The position numbers and the translations under genes are program-made. 64,000 bases of DNA from Aplectana chamaeleonis (lineage: Eukaryota; Nematoda; Chromadorea; Rhabditida; Cosmocercidae), in assembly GCA_029168955.1 (NCBI GenBank), contig JAPDOI010000214.1, positions 744,001 to 808,000 of the forward strand, read 5' to 3'. Of this stretch, positions 11,065 through 22,396 are shown piece after piece. Each line of letters begins with the position of its first letter. Within the stretch, counting starts at the first letter, position 1. Under the pieces are notes generated by a model. That model had not been told where the DNA came from and did not search any database. It saw only the letters and a list, made by a program, of their open reading frames with translations.

Positions 11065-12160
11065 TAATGCGAACATGCCAGGAAAAATAGTGAAGCTTGT
11101 GCAGGAAATTTATAGCGGCGCAGCTAGCTGTGTCCGCGTCGGAAACAAGCTATCCAAAGAATTCAGAGTTGATGCAGGCGTCCCGCAGGGAGATGTGATT
11201 TCACCGCTCCTCTTTAATAACGTGGTCGATGCTATTATGAGAAAGATTTTCGAAAATAGTAGAGGGGTCCAATTTGGCGATAACGATTTTGTCACGGCTT
11301 TGATGTTTGCGGACGACAGCGCAGTGTTCACCGATAGTGACATGGAAGCCTCGCTTTTGTTGAATGATATGGCACAAATCGCGGAATCGTATGAGCTGCG
11401 GAATAATAAGGAGAAGACTAATTCATGACGTCGGACGGTTCACGTGCTTCTGTGTTCTTCGAGGAAGTTGAGCTTTAGCAAGTCAAGGAGTTTAAATACC
11501 TTGGATCGGTGGTGCAAGAGCGAAAGGTAGTGGCTACATCGGAGGTACTGTGCAGGATCGGGCAGGCGTCGGCTGCTATCGCTTCGCTAGGCTGGTGTCT
11601 ATGGAAGAAGGGTAATGTGTCAATCAAGACAATGATCCGGATGTTTCGCGCGCTCATAGTGCCAATCCTACTGTACAGGTCAGAGTCGTGGACGTTGCTG
11701 AAGTCGGATGACAGCAGGCTAGAGGTCTTCCAAACGCGGTGTTTGCGGCAAATCCTCGGGATAACTTTAAGAGACCGAATACGGAACGACGTTATCCGAG
11801 ACACTTGCGACCATCAGCCCACGATCGAAAAACAAATACCAACGAGAAGGCTGCGCTGGTTCGGACACGTATGCAGAATGGAAACAAACCAACTTCCGCA
11901 CAGATTGTTATGGAGAGAGCGCCCTGCACTGTGGAAGGTTGAGAGAGCAGCCCCGAAAAAGACGTGGTTGAAGCAAGTCGAGGCGGATCTGAAGTCCCAA
12001 CGGTGGTTGTCCTCAATGCTGGATTGATTGCTGCGAACCGTACTGAATGGAAGCGTATCGTTCAAGCAACAAGAGCTCCTATGGCACCTACAGCAGTGTA
12101 CTGGTTGAGAGGTCATCCTGCTCCGCCAGCCGCCAGCTAATGGGATGAGTCAGTGAGTGA
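11065..12160 (+). pseudogene. LINE (RTE-like) reverse transcriptase, 3' half, broken
   Basis: The sequence starts inside a reverse transcriptase domain, as if 5'-truncated. The first open part (11075-11428) shows motif B (VPQGDVISPLLF) and an intact catalytic FADD box at 11306-11317. A frameshift near 11420 and a TAG near 11475 interrupt it. The frame from 11509 to 12027 has the typical LINE C-terminal features: VKEFKYLGSVV just upstream, ILLYRSESWTLL, LEVFQTRCLRQILG and RLRWFGHVCRM. A further frameshift near 12020 leads to a short C-terminus ending about 12138. The 3' end carries a GAGTCAGTGAGTGAGT tract, consistent with the short 3' repeats of RTE elements. The RTE assignment is from overall likeness. 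It is non-functional. Confidence 0.8.
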
Positions 12161-12350
12161 GTCTGCCAATCTCTGTACGCAACTCCTGCCTTTCCTGACC
12201 AATATGGGCGTTCTCGGCACGCAAGTGTTCATTATCTTTCGCAACCAAACTCAGCTGAGTTGCGACCAATAATGGAACGGTTTGCACGCATTTCGGCACA
12301 TCCTTGCATTTTGCCAACTGCTCGATTGCACAGGAAAGTTCATCAGCCAT
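12150..12350 (-). CDS. Small coiled-coil-like open frame, unknown
   Basis: A 66-codon frame starts at an ATG in fair context. Its second half reads like a coiled coil, with AKDNEHLRAENAHIGQE and further charged residues. It ends in the GAGT-rich tail of the LINE just to the left. It could be the 5' end of an ORF1-like protein of an otherwise lost element on the minus strand, or chance. No domain is recognised. Confidence 0.2.
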   Translation of the reverse strand: MADELSCAIEQLAKCKDVPKCVQTVPLLVATQLSLVAKDNEHLRAENAHIGQERQELRTEIGRLTH

Positions 12351-12539
12351 GTTGACACGTGTCAGTATTAGTCGTACAGTAAAGAGGAAGAGAGGACGTT
12401 AGTGATGGTTAGTATTAGTTTATAATTAGAAGAACTCCGATGTCTTGATGCTGAATTAACGGAGGAAGAGAACACAAAGGGGATCTCTCAATCGGTCCAA
12501 AAGGTAAGGGAAAATTTTAGGCGCTAAGAGAAAAACTAC

Positions 12540-13040
12540 GGTTTGGCTCGGAACCCGTATTCCTGAATACGAATCTGAAATACGTTTCCTGATATTCTGT
12601 AGGTTGCAGTAGAGGAAACGCTTTTTGTCTGGCACTACCTACCTCAGCAACTCGGAAATCGGATAGTTAACCAAATAATCTTTTTCAGCGCCCCGAATGA
12701 CACCCATAGATGACTTCAGAACCGAATGCGAGATTCTAAGCAAATTACCGCATACCCACCTCAGCCTACCGTATTCTATCGGAAAATCATAAATGGACCT
12801 CAGATTCGTGTTCAGCACTCCAAACAACCCTCACAGAAAAGTTTTGAGGCAAATGTATCATAGCCTCTTGGAAATCATAAGAAGTCGCATTTCACCCGAA
12901 AATTTTCCCTCGGTGGAGCTCCTAACCCAACCTGACGAAGCTTTTTGAAAATCCACAATTGGACTTAATTTTCGTGTTCGAGACCCCTGACCATACACAG
13001 AGGCATGTTTCTAGCTAAATGCGAAGCACTTTCTCTATAT
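12540..13040. repeat. Diverged dispersed repeat copy
   Basis: It contains TAGGTTGCAGTAGAGGAAACG, given in short form as GGTTGCAGTAGAGG, then GGCACTACCTACCT and CAGCGCCCCGAATGAC. The same order is seen at 33410-33540. This is one of about five old copies scattered through the window. Boundaries are uncertain and no coding sequence was found. Confidence 0.5.
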
Positions 13041-14108
13041 ACCCCAAAAATCGCATATTTCTCGTATTTCGTATGTGATTTATGGACTGATGGCAGCTGC
13101 TGAAATGTGACTATTCAGTTGGTTTTCCACTCCAAACAGTTCGCAAAGTTGCGATGGGCTGTGTTTGGTGTGGACGACCCAGTTCATATCACATATCTCA
13201 TAGGCAGCGTCCTTACTTTGCGAGGGCCCGCGAATACACAAAATCGAGGTTCGTCGCGGGCACACGATTTGCGAGCCACTCATACCCGCTTAAGCGCGCT
13301 TACGCCCTCTCTCGCCCGCTTACGCTCAGATCGGAAGACAAGGAGCCACTTTCAAGCCTCTTGCTTTATCCCTCAAGCAATCAAAGTTAAACCTACCCCA
13401 AAACCAATGCCCTCGTGTCTAATAAACCTACTAAGACCGTCCCAAACAATATGGGCAGCAAACGAGTCGATTTGAGAGAGTGATCACAGAATCAAACGTT
13501 TTCAATCAAATCAACACGAGGCACGCAGCGGCGAAAAAAGGTAAAAACCGCCTGGGTGATCCGACATCCCTGTCTGAGGAGACCGCGCCGCAACACTCTT
13601 TCTCAATGAGCGTGCACTTTGCGAACTGAACGCAATTGCTTAGATAAACTGTATTTCTTTCGTTACGATTTCAGGCTGCACGTTCCCCTGTTACACGACC
13701 GGATATTGAATTGTAACACCATTGATTGACTTAGTACTCAGGTCCGAACTCCAAGTTTGCCTTTAGACGCGGATCGAGTTCTTTACTCTATTTATTTAAG
13801 ATCAGATGGGGTGTTCGCGTCTGAATTTGTATTTCATCGTCATTAGAAAGGGCAATGGCACTGCAGCGGACAAGTTTCTGCTCAGAGTCTAAGGTCTGCC
13901 GATTAAGTCGGATTCCACCGCCAGTATTTAACTTGTAACACGAAGGACTAGTGACAACGAAATAGCTTTGCTGCTGATTAGCTTTCTCAGCTTGTAGGCA
14001 GCGTTCACGATGGATTTCGTTTTGAAAATTTCTATATATAATAAGAGCTCTAGTGCCCTATATAAGAGCATCGTTGAAAAAACAGCGAAAAATCACTGGA
14101 AACTATCG

Positions 14109-14247
14109 TCGATCACTGGTCGAGAGATTGCCGCGTCGAACACAAGTGGGACGCACGCAAGCGAGGAGGTAGTGATGGTATCATTACCTCCTCGCTTGCG
14201 TGCGTGCCACGGGTGTTCGACGCGGCGATCTCTCGACCAGTGATCGA
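14109..14247. repeat. Hairpin element, about 67-bp arms (family H1)
   Basis: The left arm (14109-14175) and right arm (14181-14247) are inverted copies with about four mismatches and a spacer of only a few bases. Arms start TCGATCACTGGTCGAGAGAT and meet at GAGGAGGTAGTGATGG. The right arm alone recurs at 55896-55968. Such a snap-back structure is typical of small foldback MITEs, and its transcript would form a long double-stranded hairpin. Confidence 0.9.
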
Positions 14248-14674
14248 TCATACTTTTCGGACCGGAATTCTCTCAATCGACTTTTTCGAAAGGGGAGAGT
14301 CGATCGCTAGGAATCGATGTGTTTACCAATGACCAAACAAACTTCATCTTTTTTTTGATGATTTGTGGGGAAGGAAAGGTTAACCGATAAGTGTAGAAAA
14401 GTCATTCTTCACGTAATCTTTTGATGTATCCTATCAACTTTCCCTCATTTGTACTATATAAATTGCTGATCAGTTACTTCTACGATGGCTGACAGCAAAT
14501 TGTACCAGATGACTCATGGGATGCCGGCCTCTTTTGGTGGAATTTGAGACATTCGACTCAGGGTACGGCACGAGGTGTGAAAAGATTCTAAACTGATCAG
14601 ACCCCCCTCCAGCAAGGTCTCCCTCAGCTCCCCCCCCCCGCCGCAACTATTGTGTGCGTGGTGACCGGGAGGGG

Positions 14675-15440
14675 GATCCTGAGGTGATGAAGGTAAAAAA
14701 AAGTCATTTTCTCACTCAGAAATGATTTTTAGATCATTTGCTTTATTTTGGGACCTACTTTTAGTACTAAAAAAATATTTTTATCTCAGGTGATCCGAGT
14801 CAGGTGGAGGTAGAAAAAAAGGTAATTTCTCACCTATATACAAATAATTTATAGAACATTTGCACAATACGGAACGTACTTTATTTGGTACCCGGAAATT
14901 CTTTTAAACAAACCCATTTCAAAACGTTTTCCCCTATTGAAATGTTTTATCCTTCTTGGTAAACGAGTTTCACCCGTGAAACTGTGATTGGACAAGGCAC
15001 CTCACAGTCCTAAGGAAAGGCTTTTTCGAAAAAATTGCTGGGTGTGAGGTAACGACAAATCGACGATTCTCTCATACCTAGTACCACACATTGAGGTGTG
15101 AGGGAATCGTCGACTCTGTCGTTCCCTTATACCTAGCAATTGTTTTAGTACTTTTTTTCAAAAATGCCCTTCCCTGGGGCTGTGAAGTGTCTCAGACCAC
15201 TACCCCGGAGCTAACCTCACCCAATCACAGTTTCACGGGTGAATATTATTTATAAAGAGAGTTATAACAATTTTAATAGGGGAAACGTGTTAAAAAATTT
15301 TTTTTCGGCACCAAAAAAGTAGGTCACACAATGTTGCAAATGTTCTAAAAATCATTTCTGTATAGGTGGGAGATAAAGTTTCTGTACTTCTACCGCCTTG
15401 GGACTTTTTACTTTTTTTTTTACCTCACCCATGGACTGTG
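14675..15440. repeat. Large foldback with an internally duplicated arm
   Basis: Inverted arms meet near 15086, in CTAGTACCACACATTGAGG. The inner arms contain TCGACGATTC / GAATCGTCGA and CCCGTGAAACTGTGATTGG / CCAATCACAGTTTCACGGG. Further out, GTAGAAAAAAAGGTAATTTC on the left pairs loosely with the region at 15380-15440. The outermost left segment (about 14680-14785) is a direct, diverged duplicate of 14795-14895. Only chance frames are present. Confidence 0.75.
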
Positions 15441-15449
15441 GGGTCTCTC

Positions 15450-18030
15450 CGCATCAACCGTTCTGAATGAAATTTTCATTGTTCTAGCACAGGTGGGGTT
15501 CATCCCACGTTCAAGCCTATTAACAGCTCTCATTGCCTCGGTTCAAGAAATTTTACGTCGGAGGGGTGTAGTGCAATTACACCATACGTCATTTATCCGC
15601 TGCCGAATAACTCTCCAGCTTTCCTTGTTTCTCTACTGGTTTTTCTCCTTTACTCTTACACCTGGAGTTTCCACATCTCTGCCCCGGTTTCACTTAACAT
15701 ATCATTATTTGAAAACATTTATTTACCAACATTATTTATCAGAATCCACTAAAACATGTATTCATGAACACAAATAAGTTCATTATAAAGTTCACAATTT
15801 AATAAACATATCGTGCATGTACACTTTCACCCCCCTTTCACCTCCTCATTCATGTGAATAACTCTTGAAAGATTTATGAAATTTAACATTTCAACCTAAA
15901 AAACGGAAGTTTTTATTACATTGCATTCCATAATTACGATAATATTGGTACTATTTTTCATGAGGAAACGAAAGACGACGACCGGGGGGAAGGGAGAAAG
16001 GGGTGCTGGCCGAATTGGCACTGTAGATTTTCCAATTTTCAACCTCTCGGGCCCCCTCCTCAGATCACCGAAGAGCTCCGACCCCCCACTGTGACGCCTC
16101 ACACCTCGCGCAGTACCCTTTTTCGACTTCACATTTCTAAACGGTATTGCGTTGTTGACCCAACGAACTCTCCTTACGTTCTCAGATGAACGCAGTCATT
16201 AATTAAACCCCAAAAAACGGTGAGCGGTTTCCGCAGATGTTTGGTTTGAACTTCAGAAAAGGCTATGTAGTCTGCACATAGCGGTGTTGCCTTCAATTGC
16301 CTCTGATCTATTCTTCTCAGAGAACACATGAGCACAACGTCAGCCGACGGTATCACCGTCTGATGGGTTTATTACAGACCATGTGACAGTCGTTCCGCGA
16401 AAATCCAGATTCTCCCGAACGTCAAGCTAGTCAAGCCGATAGAGCCAGCAAGGAAGTGGCTGGAACGAGGAAGTTGAATTCTCCTTCTGGAGTCGCAACA
16501 CTACTGCTGTAACACCACGCGCCTTTAAACTTCAACTGAAGCAGCCACTGTTACGCGTGCAGCTTCGTACCACTTAATGGGGGACAATCTTCTCAATACG
16601 TGTCATCCTTAAGTTGGGACCTTGATTTGAATTTAAAACCAGAGGAAACAACCGCCACTGGCTCATAGTTTTCCCTAGTAACCCGAAATTACAACAAGTT
16701 TAAGGGAATACTATATCTTGGTAACAAACCTCAACACAGCTCAGATAGTTCTGGGCTGTAATTTTCCATACACTCGGGACAGGGCTGATGGGTACTCTCC
16801 CTGAGACTCTTAGTGCTTCGTACGGGTTGAAACCCAGTGCGCTTGTTCGGCAGAATCGGACCCTTCTGAGCGGATTAAAAACGTTTAGTGAGAAGAAAAT
16901 TTTCCATTCGTAAGATCTGGAGAATCCTTATGCAAGCAATCGCACTAGCTTTTACTAGTAATTTCCCATTTGTAACAGACCGTCCTGCTATGGCGCGCTA
17001 AATGCAGAGCTTCCCCTATTTTGATAGCACGTCGTAGAATAGAAATGTTAACCGGTAATCGTAAAATAACTCGGCTGACAGACAAAACATGACTTTCCGA
17101 GATGAAAGATGTGAGAAAGAAAATGGAAAACTGAAATAGAAAACGTATTCAAAACAACTTATTTGTAGAAAACAACAGGTTGATCGTGAATCTTAATTTG
17201 TATTTCACATCATGAACATATGAAATAAGCTGAAAATGGTAGAAGTGAAGAATTACGAGTTTTTTTGTCTAAGGGAGCTTTTTGGCCATATCTGAAAAGA
17301 AGACAATTAGAATCAAAATTATGGAAGCCACAGACAACAGACAATAGTCACATCGTACAGAAGAAAACAGCTGAGGAAATAGCGAAAGCGATCAGCTGAT
17401 TCTCACCTCACACCAGTTTATTTCTGAAGAGGCGCCATTGGAGGATTTGAGTAACTGATCCTTGCGCTCTGTTTTTTAAGCGCGCGCTCCAGCGCAACTA
17501 TCCATGCAAGAATCCGCTGTCATTTTTGAATACTGAACCATGTACGTTTGCTTTCTGATTCTTAAAAACTGGATGCATCTCAAACTTCATCCCACCTTCC
17601 ACTTCCTACCAGAGTTGAACTGATTTTGCTGCTCGTTCTCGTTACTTACCGTGTCTGGGTAAGAGTGAATCAGCGTACTGCCCTGAGACGTTTTTTAGCC
17701 ATGCTTTTTGTTTCATTTGTCACGATTTTTCTCTTGCTGTTTACAGTTTATCTACGCAATCGCGTTCAGTCCGCAAAGTGCACGCGATTCCGAAAGCGTG
17801 TTGCGTCGCGGTTTCGAGGATCCTTTTGCATTTGCAGGCGAGGAGAAGCTGGCGATCGGGGAACCGGCGCTGCTCCGCCCCTGAATTCAGGGAAACTGTT
17901 ATAGGACGTGGGCGTAGTGGCCCACGAGATTTTCACCCACTTACCGGCCGTTTTTCGTCGCACTTCCGTTCTTAATCTTCTTAGATGGACCCAAAGCTTA
18001 CGTTTTAGCCCGTGCAACTTTTTCTTCGTA
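15450..18030. other. Gene-poor stretch
   Basis: No recognisable gene. A 92-codon frame at 17626-17904 begins with hydrophobic residues resembling a membrane segment, but it has no homologue I know and overlaps an equally long minus-strand frame. I did not find clear repeats of other window segments here. Confidence 0.45.
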
Positions 18031-18039
18031 AACACTCCT

Positions 18040-18532
18040 TTAAAGGCAGTGTTCACAATGATTTTCGTTACCGAGTTTTCTAGTCGAAACAATGCGTTGG
18101 CAACCGAGTGTTACTAAAATTACGAAGACACGACGAGTGAACCACCAAAACGTCTTATTCCAGTGACATAATTCTCTGGCCTGGACTAGTGGTCCGATTG
18201 GATTAACACGTTCACGGTAGTTGTCACCGGTAAGAAATGGGGCTAGGCGAAAAAGGAGGAATATTTTAGGCAGAACAGTATTAGTTAGGGTCCGAAGGAA
18301 GGAACGTAGCGACAGAGAGTAGAGAATTGCAAAAGAAGGATTCTCAAAAGGTTTCATTGTGACAACGAACAGTTCCAGTGAGAGTGAAGGGGCTTGTTGA
18401 GAGTAGAGGATCTCGTGCCATTATGGTGCGTTTTTCTCGATTCCTTCAACAGTTCAGTTCTACCCGGGGGCCAAACCATCGCTTTAGCGATTAATCTCAA
18501 AATCGAAGACTATTGCGAACAATGCCTTCAAA
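18040..18532. mobile_element. MITE with TTAAAGGCAGTG ends (family C)
   Basis: The left end TTAAAGGCAGTGTTCACAAT and right end ATTGCGAACAATGCCTTCAA are inverted copies with a few mismatches. The roughly 490-bp interior has no transposase and does not match families A or B. The terminal motif shared with A and B suggests mobilisation by one transposase lineage. TTAA at the left edge could be the target-site duplication, but the right edge reads TCAA here. Confidence 0.65.
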
Positions 18533-18899
18533 TTATTATTCCGGAACGTAGTCACCACCCACTTCAAGAGTTGCTTCCCATTTGTTAGGCGGACGGTCGA
18601 TTCCACGAGCAAAATAGAAAAGGCCCTCGTATGCAGTGAACGCCTTCACATCGCTCACTAAGTGTTTGTGGAAGCTTTGGCTGGTGAAGATGGCGGAAGT
18701 GGGAACAGCCCAGCTTCTTCTCTGATCGTTGCATAGACCGCCTGCTAAGGAAATGGGAAGTTCGTAGTCCCTAGAGTGAATGATGACTACTCTACGGAGT
18801 ATACTCCACGTTCGACTTTCCATGAATCTCGGCATAATAGTATATCGTATGGGTATTCTTGAGCAGTAGACCGAGATTATACAGCTTTATTCGGCTTAC

Positions 18900-18924
18900 G
18901 TTTCGGCAATCACGCCTTCGTCAG
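18900..18924 (-). ncRNA. Hammerhead-like core in the left pseudo-LTR
   Basis: It is the inverted duplicate of 22372-22396 with the same CTGACGA, three-pair stem II and GAAAC. See that entry for the reasoning and the missing parts. Confidence 0.45.
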
Positions 18925-19170
18925 AGCCTGGAAGCCAAAGTTACATAAGGAAACTAGCCGTCCAAGCACTATTTCAGAATGTCAGGACTATTTCAATAGA
19001 AAACTGAGAAAAGCGACACCAAATGGCAATATGAAAAGCTAACCTTTAGTATGCAGACTGAAGCCTGCCAGACACCCTCAGATGGTCTTAGATGGCGGGT
19101 GAATGAGTGGGACCATATCGGACCACCCACCTCGTTAGCCTTCAGAAGGCTGATCAAGCTCATTAGCAGA

Positions 19171-20103
19171 TCAAAACCCACAAAGGTCAACAAAAGGGGC
19201 TAGTTCTTGAGTAATCGCCACACATTCGTCCTTTCTATTGATCTTTGGATTTTTGGAGTTTATCCAAAATGCCTCAAGGGTTCTGCGTGCGGAAATCTCT
19301 GATTCGCGCGCAAGTATCGTGACTGCAATATCGAAACAGCTGTTTCCATGTACGCGCACCCGGTGCTCTCCCAGAGGAGTGGATACCTTGCACTTTTTCA
19401 TACCGTCCACGTGTTCTTTAACCCTAACGCAGAGAGCCCTACCTGTCTCTCCTACATATTCCTCTCTGCACATCTGGCAAGTGATTAGGTAAACCACCCC
19501 TGTGCTAGAGCAATCCCCTTCCCTTCCGTTTGGGCAGACCACACACGATGGCGTTATGCAGAAGCGGTCATACAGTCGGTTTCGAATCAATTGTCCTTTG
19601 AGGTTTTGAGGAGGGATCTCGATCAGCCGTACTGCGTCCTGGAGGTCTGCCTTCCGTATACAAGAACGTATTGCTGCGCTTAGCTCTTCGGTAACGAAGG
19701 GCACACCAAACCCTATTTTTGACCTCTCCTCGTCATCGCTGATCGCTCTGGGTGGTCGCCGTCGGAAACTGTTGAATCCTCGGGCAGGGTAACCGTTTTG
19801 TTGGACTATTCGCTGTGCTAATCCTACTGAGGCGGTCTTCTGCGTGGTGTCAGATGAGACTGTGATAGCTGTGCGGAACATGTTTTTTATTATGGCTTTT
19901 TTGACTGTAGTGGGATGTGCAGAACTGTAATGGACAATAATATTTTTACTTGTGGGTTTGCGGAACCATCTGGTTTTGTATGAACCCTCGAAAAGTTTGA
20001 CCTGTGCATTCAAAAACGGAAGCCACCCAGTCGCCGTTGGTTTTTCGCGTGTAAATTTAATGCGTTCCGATTGCTGATTCAGGAGATCGAAACAGGTGTC
20101 CAT
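19171..20103 (-). pseudogene. Partial PLE frame: end of RT plus GIY-YIG domain
   Basis: This open frame of 310 codons equals residues 375-684 of the full copy. It begins after the YIDD box with MDTCFDLLNQQ and contains the post-catalytic RT part, the cysteine-rich linker and the whole GIY-YIG domain (GVVYLITC, EYVGETGR). One residue differs from the full copy (Val for Ala before KEH). Lacking the RT catalytic core it is not an autonomous gene. It is the coding part of the left pseudo-LTR. Confidence 0.88.
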
Positions 20104-22125
20104 CTCGGTTTGAGTGGCGCTGGTGCGAAAGTCGATGCGCTGGTACCTAGGCCAAGTATCGTAAGTAGTACTGCAATCCCTTCCCCTCCCTTCCCAGCCA
20201 CCTACCTCAGCCCAAGGGAGCCCAATATGACGGTGGACATTAAGTTCCGTTTATTTTCCACGTCTTTGCTTACTGTCTTGCGTAGGTGCTCAGCAACTCG
20301 AGCGCAATCCAATTTAACAACGGCACAAAGACAGGGACTACGTGAGATACGAAACCTTGTAACAGCTGGCACCATAAAAATCAATGTCAGTGACAAGGGT
20401 GGGGAATTTGTTGTTCTCTCGCAAGATTTGGACCGGGCTATAACTCGTTTGCACCTTCAGGATCGCACTCTGTATGCCCCTTCTAGCCCTGAGGAATTTG
20501 GGAGGCAATATCGTCGCCTAAATAGGAAGTGGAGTGAAGTGCTTAGCGCAGTCAATATGCCTAGGAGCACAGCTGTTCGCCTTAAGAATGATCTACCCGT
20601 TTGCCCTGTTCTTTATACGCTCATAAAAACACACAAATTGACCGCAGAGAACATTGACGCCGCAGCTGACCCATCAATTTTCAAAATAAGACCCATTATC
20701 AGCAATATCGGAGGTCCAACAGACCGGGTTTCATGGCTTTTGAACTTAATTTTGGTACAACTCTTCAAATTCCTACCTGCACACCTCCCTAACACCGGCA
20801 GCTTCCTTCAAAAATTAGCTAACGGTAGATTAGAGGAGGGTTTCGTTATGGAGTCTTTTGATGTAACATCATTGTACACCAATGTTTCAAATGATTGCGC
20901 TTTGCAGGCGGTCTTCGAAGTTGTCACGGAACATCAGGCAAACATCAACCTGTACAGTCTTTCGATATCTCAAATAATGTCGCTGCTCAGCGAATGTCTA
21001 AAATGCAATGTTTTTCGATGGTCTGGGGACTATTTCAAACAAGTTAGGGGACTGGCCATGGGACAGCGTTTGGCGCCTATCTTAGCAGTCACGTTTATGT
21101 CTAAAGTAGAATCGCCAGTTCTAGATCGCCACCCAGCCATTTACTGCCGTTATATCGACGATTGCTTTATTGTGTGCGCCACTCAAACCGAGATGGACAC
21201 CTGTTTCGATCTCCTGAATCAGCAATCGGAACGCATTAAATTTACACGCGAAAAACCAACGGCGACTGGGTGGCTTCCGTTTTTGAATGCACAGGTCAAA
21301 CTTTTCGAGGGTTCATACAAAACCAGATGGTTCCGCAAACCCACAAGTAAAAATATTATTGTCCATTACAGTTCTGCACATCCCACTACAGTCAAAAAAG
21401 CCATAATAAAAAACATGTTCCGCACAGCTATCACAGTCTCATCTGACACCACGCAGAAGACCGCCTCAGTAGGATTAGCACAGCGAATAGTCCAACAAAA
21501 CGGTTACCCTGCCCGAGGATTCAACAGTTTCCGACGGCGACCACCCAGAGCGATCAGCGATGACGAGGAGAGGTCAAAAATAGGGTTTGGTGTGCCCTTC
21601 GTTACCGAAGAGCTAAGCGCAGCAATACGTTCCTGTATACGGAAGGCAGACCTCCAAGACGCAGTACGGCTGATCGAGATCCCTCCTCAAAACCTCAAAG
21701 GACAATTGATTCGAAACCGACTGTATGACCGCTTCTGCATAACGCCATCGTGTGTGGTCTGCCCAAACGGAAGGGAAGGGGATTGCTCTAGCACAGGGGT
21801 GGTTTACCTAATCACTTGCCAGATGTGCAGAGAGGAATATGTAGGAGAGACAGGTAGGGCTCTCTGCGTTAGGGCTAAAGAACACGTGGACGGTATGAAA
21901 AAGTGCAAGGTATCCACTCCTCTGGGAGAGCACCGGGTGCGCGTACATGGAAACAGCTGTTTCGATATTGCAGTCACGATACTTGCGCGCGAATCAGAGA
22001 TTTCCGCTCGCAGAACCCTTGAGGCATTTTGGATAAACTCCAAAAATCCAAAGATCAATAGAAAGGACGAATGTGTGGCGATTACTCAAGAACTAGCCCC
22101 TTTTGTTGACCTTTGTGGGTTTTGA
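20071..22125 (+). CDS. Penelope-like reverse transcriptase with GIY-YIG endonuclease
   Basis: This intact 684-codon frame would encode the single protein PLEs use to copy themselves: a reverse transcriptase related to telomerase RT, fused to a GIY-YIG nuclease that nicks target DNA. Visible landmarks are VSDKGGEFVV (106-115), RPIISNIGGPTDR (about 213-225), motif A FDVTSLYT with Asp264, motif B LAMGQRLAP (328-336), catalytic YIDD (361-364), a CVVCPNG cysteine cluster before the nuclease, then GVVYLITC (576-583), EYVGETGR and the acidic TLEAFWI segment. All catalytic residues I can check are present. The first 17 codons run through the inverted pseudo-LTR, so Met53 (20227) or a spliced upstream start is more likely. 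The family is often somewhat longer, so the N-terminus may be shortened. Possibly active. Confidence 0.92.
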   Translation: MLIQEIETGVHLGLSGAGAKVDALVPRPSIVSSTAIPSPPFPATYLSPREPNMTVDIKFRLFSTSLLTVLRRCSATRAQSNLTTAQRQGLREIRNLVTAGTIKINVSDKGGEFVVLSQDLDRAITRLHLQDRTLYAPSSPEEFGRQYRRLNRKWSEVLSAVNMPRSTAVRLKNDLPVCPVLYTLIKTHKLTAENIDAAADPSIFKIRPIISNIGGPTDRVSWLLNLILVQLFKFLPAHLPNTGSFLQKLANGRLEEGFVMESFDVTSLYTNVSNDCALQAVFEVVTEHQANINLYSLSISQIMSLLSECLKCNVFRWSGDYFKQVRGLAMGQRLAPILAVTFMSKVESPVLDRHPAIYCRYIDDCFIVCATQTEMDTCFDLLNQQSERIKFTREKPTATGWLPFLNAQVKLFEGSYKTRWFRKPTSKNIIVHYSSAHPTTVKKAIIKNMFRTAITVSSDTTQKTASVGLAQRIVQQNGYPARGFNSFRRRPPRAISDDEERSKIGFGVPFVTEELSAAIRSCIRKADLQDAVRLIEIPPQNLKGQLIRNRLYDRFCITPSCVVCPNGREGDCSSTGVVYLITCQMCREEYVGETGRALCVRAKEHVDGMKKCKVSTPLGEHRVRVHGNSCFDIAVTILARESEISARRTLEAFWINSKNPKINRKDECVAITQELAPFVDLCGF
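20161..20212 (+). promoter_or_regulatory. Possible intron in the PLE leader
   Basis: A consensus donor GTAAGT at 20161 is followed by a C/T-rich tract and acceptors CCCAG (ending near 20199) and CCTCAG (ending near 20212). An intron of about 40-52 bp is a normal nematode size. Some PLEs in other animals are known to keep introns. It lies before the first conserved RT block, where the start codon is uncertain. The pyrimidine tract is C-rich rather than the usual T-rich nematode form. Confidence 0.3.
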
Positions 22126-22371
22126 TCTGCTAATGAGCTTGATCAGCCTTCTGAAGGCTAACGAGGTGGGTGGTCCGATATGGTCCCACTCATTCACCCG
22201 CCATCTAAGACCATCTGAGGGTGTCTGGCAGGCTTCAGTCTGCATACTAAAGGTTAGCTTTTCATATTGCCATTTGGTGTCGCTTTTCTCAGTTTTCTAT
22301 TGAAATAGTCCTGACATTCTGAAATAGTGCTTGGACGGCTAGTTCCCCTATGTAACTTTGGCTTCCAGGCT

Positions 22372-22396
22372 CTGACGAAGGCGTGATTGCCGAAAC
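22372..22396 (+). ncRNA. Hammerhead-ribozyme-like core in the right pseudo-LTR
   Basis: CTGACGA (22372-22378) is followed by a three-pair stem GGC/GCC with loop GTGATT and then GAAAC. This matches the conserved CUGANGA, stem II and GAAA elements of hammerhead ribozymes. Hammerhead motifs are established in PLE pseudo-LTRs of other animals. I could not identify a convincing helix III or UH cleavage site, so self-cleavage is unproven. An AATAAA follows at about 22404 and may serve as a polyadenylation signal. Confidence 0.5.

Larger units (their letters stand above)
18839..20120 (-). repeat. Left pseudo-LTR (inverted, 5'-truncated PLE copy)
   Basis: This is the reverse complement of 21176-22457. 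It carries the element's 3' end, including the noncoding tail, the hammerhead-like core at 18900-18924 and the coding sequence for the C-terminal 310 residues. It meets the full copy head to head at 20120. Confidence 0.92.

Noticed and set aside
19171..20103. Independent second PLE gene
   Set aside because: It lacks the RT catalytic core and is the coding part of the left pseudo-LTR.
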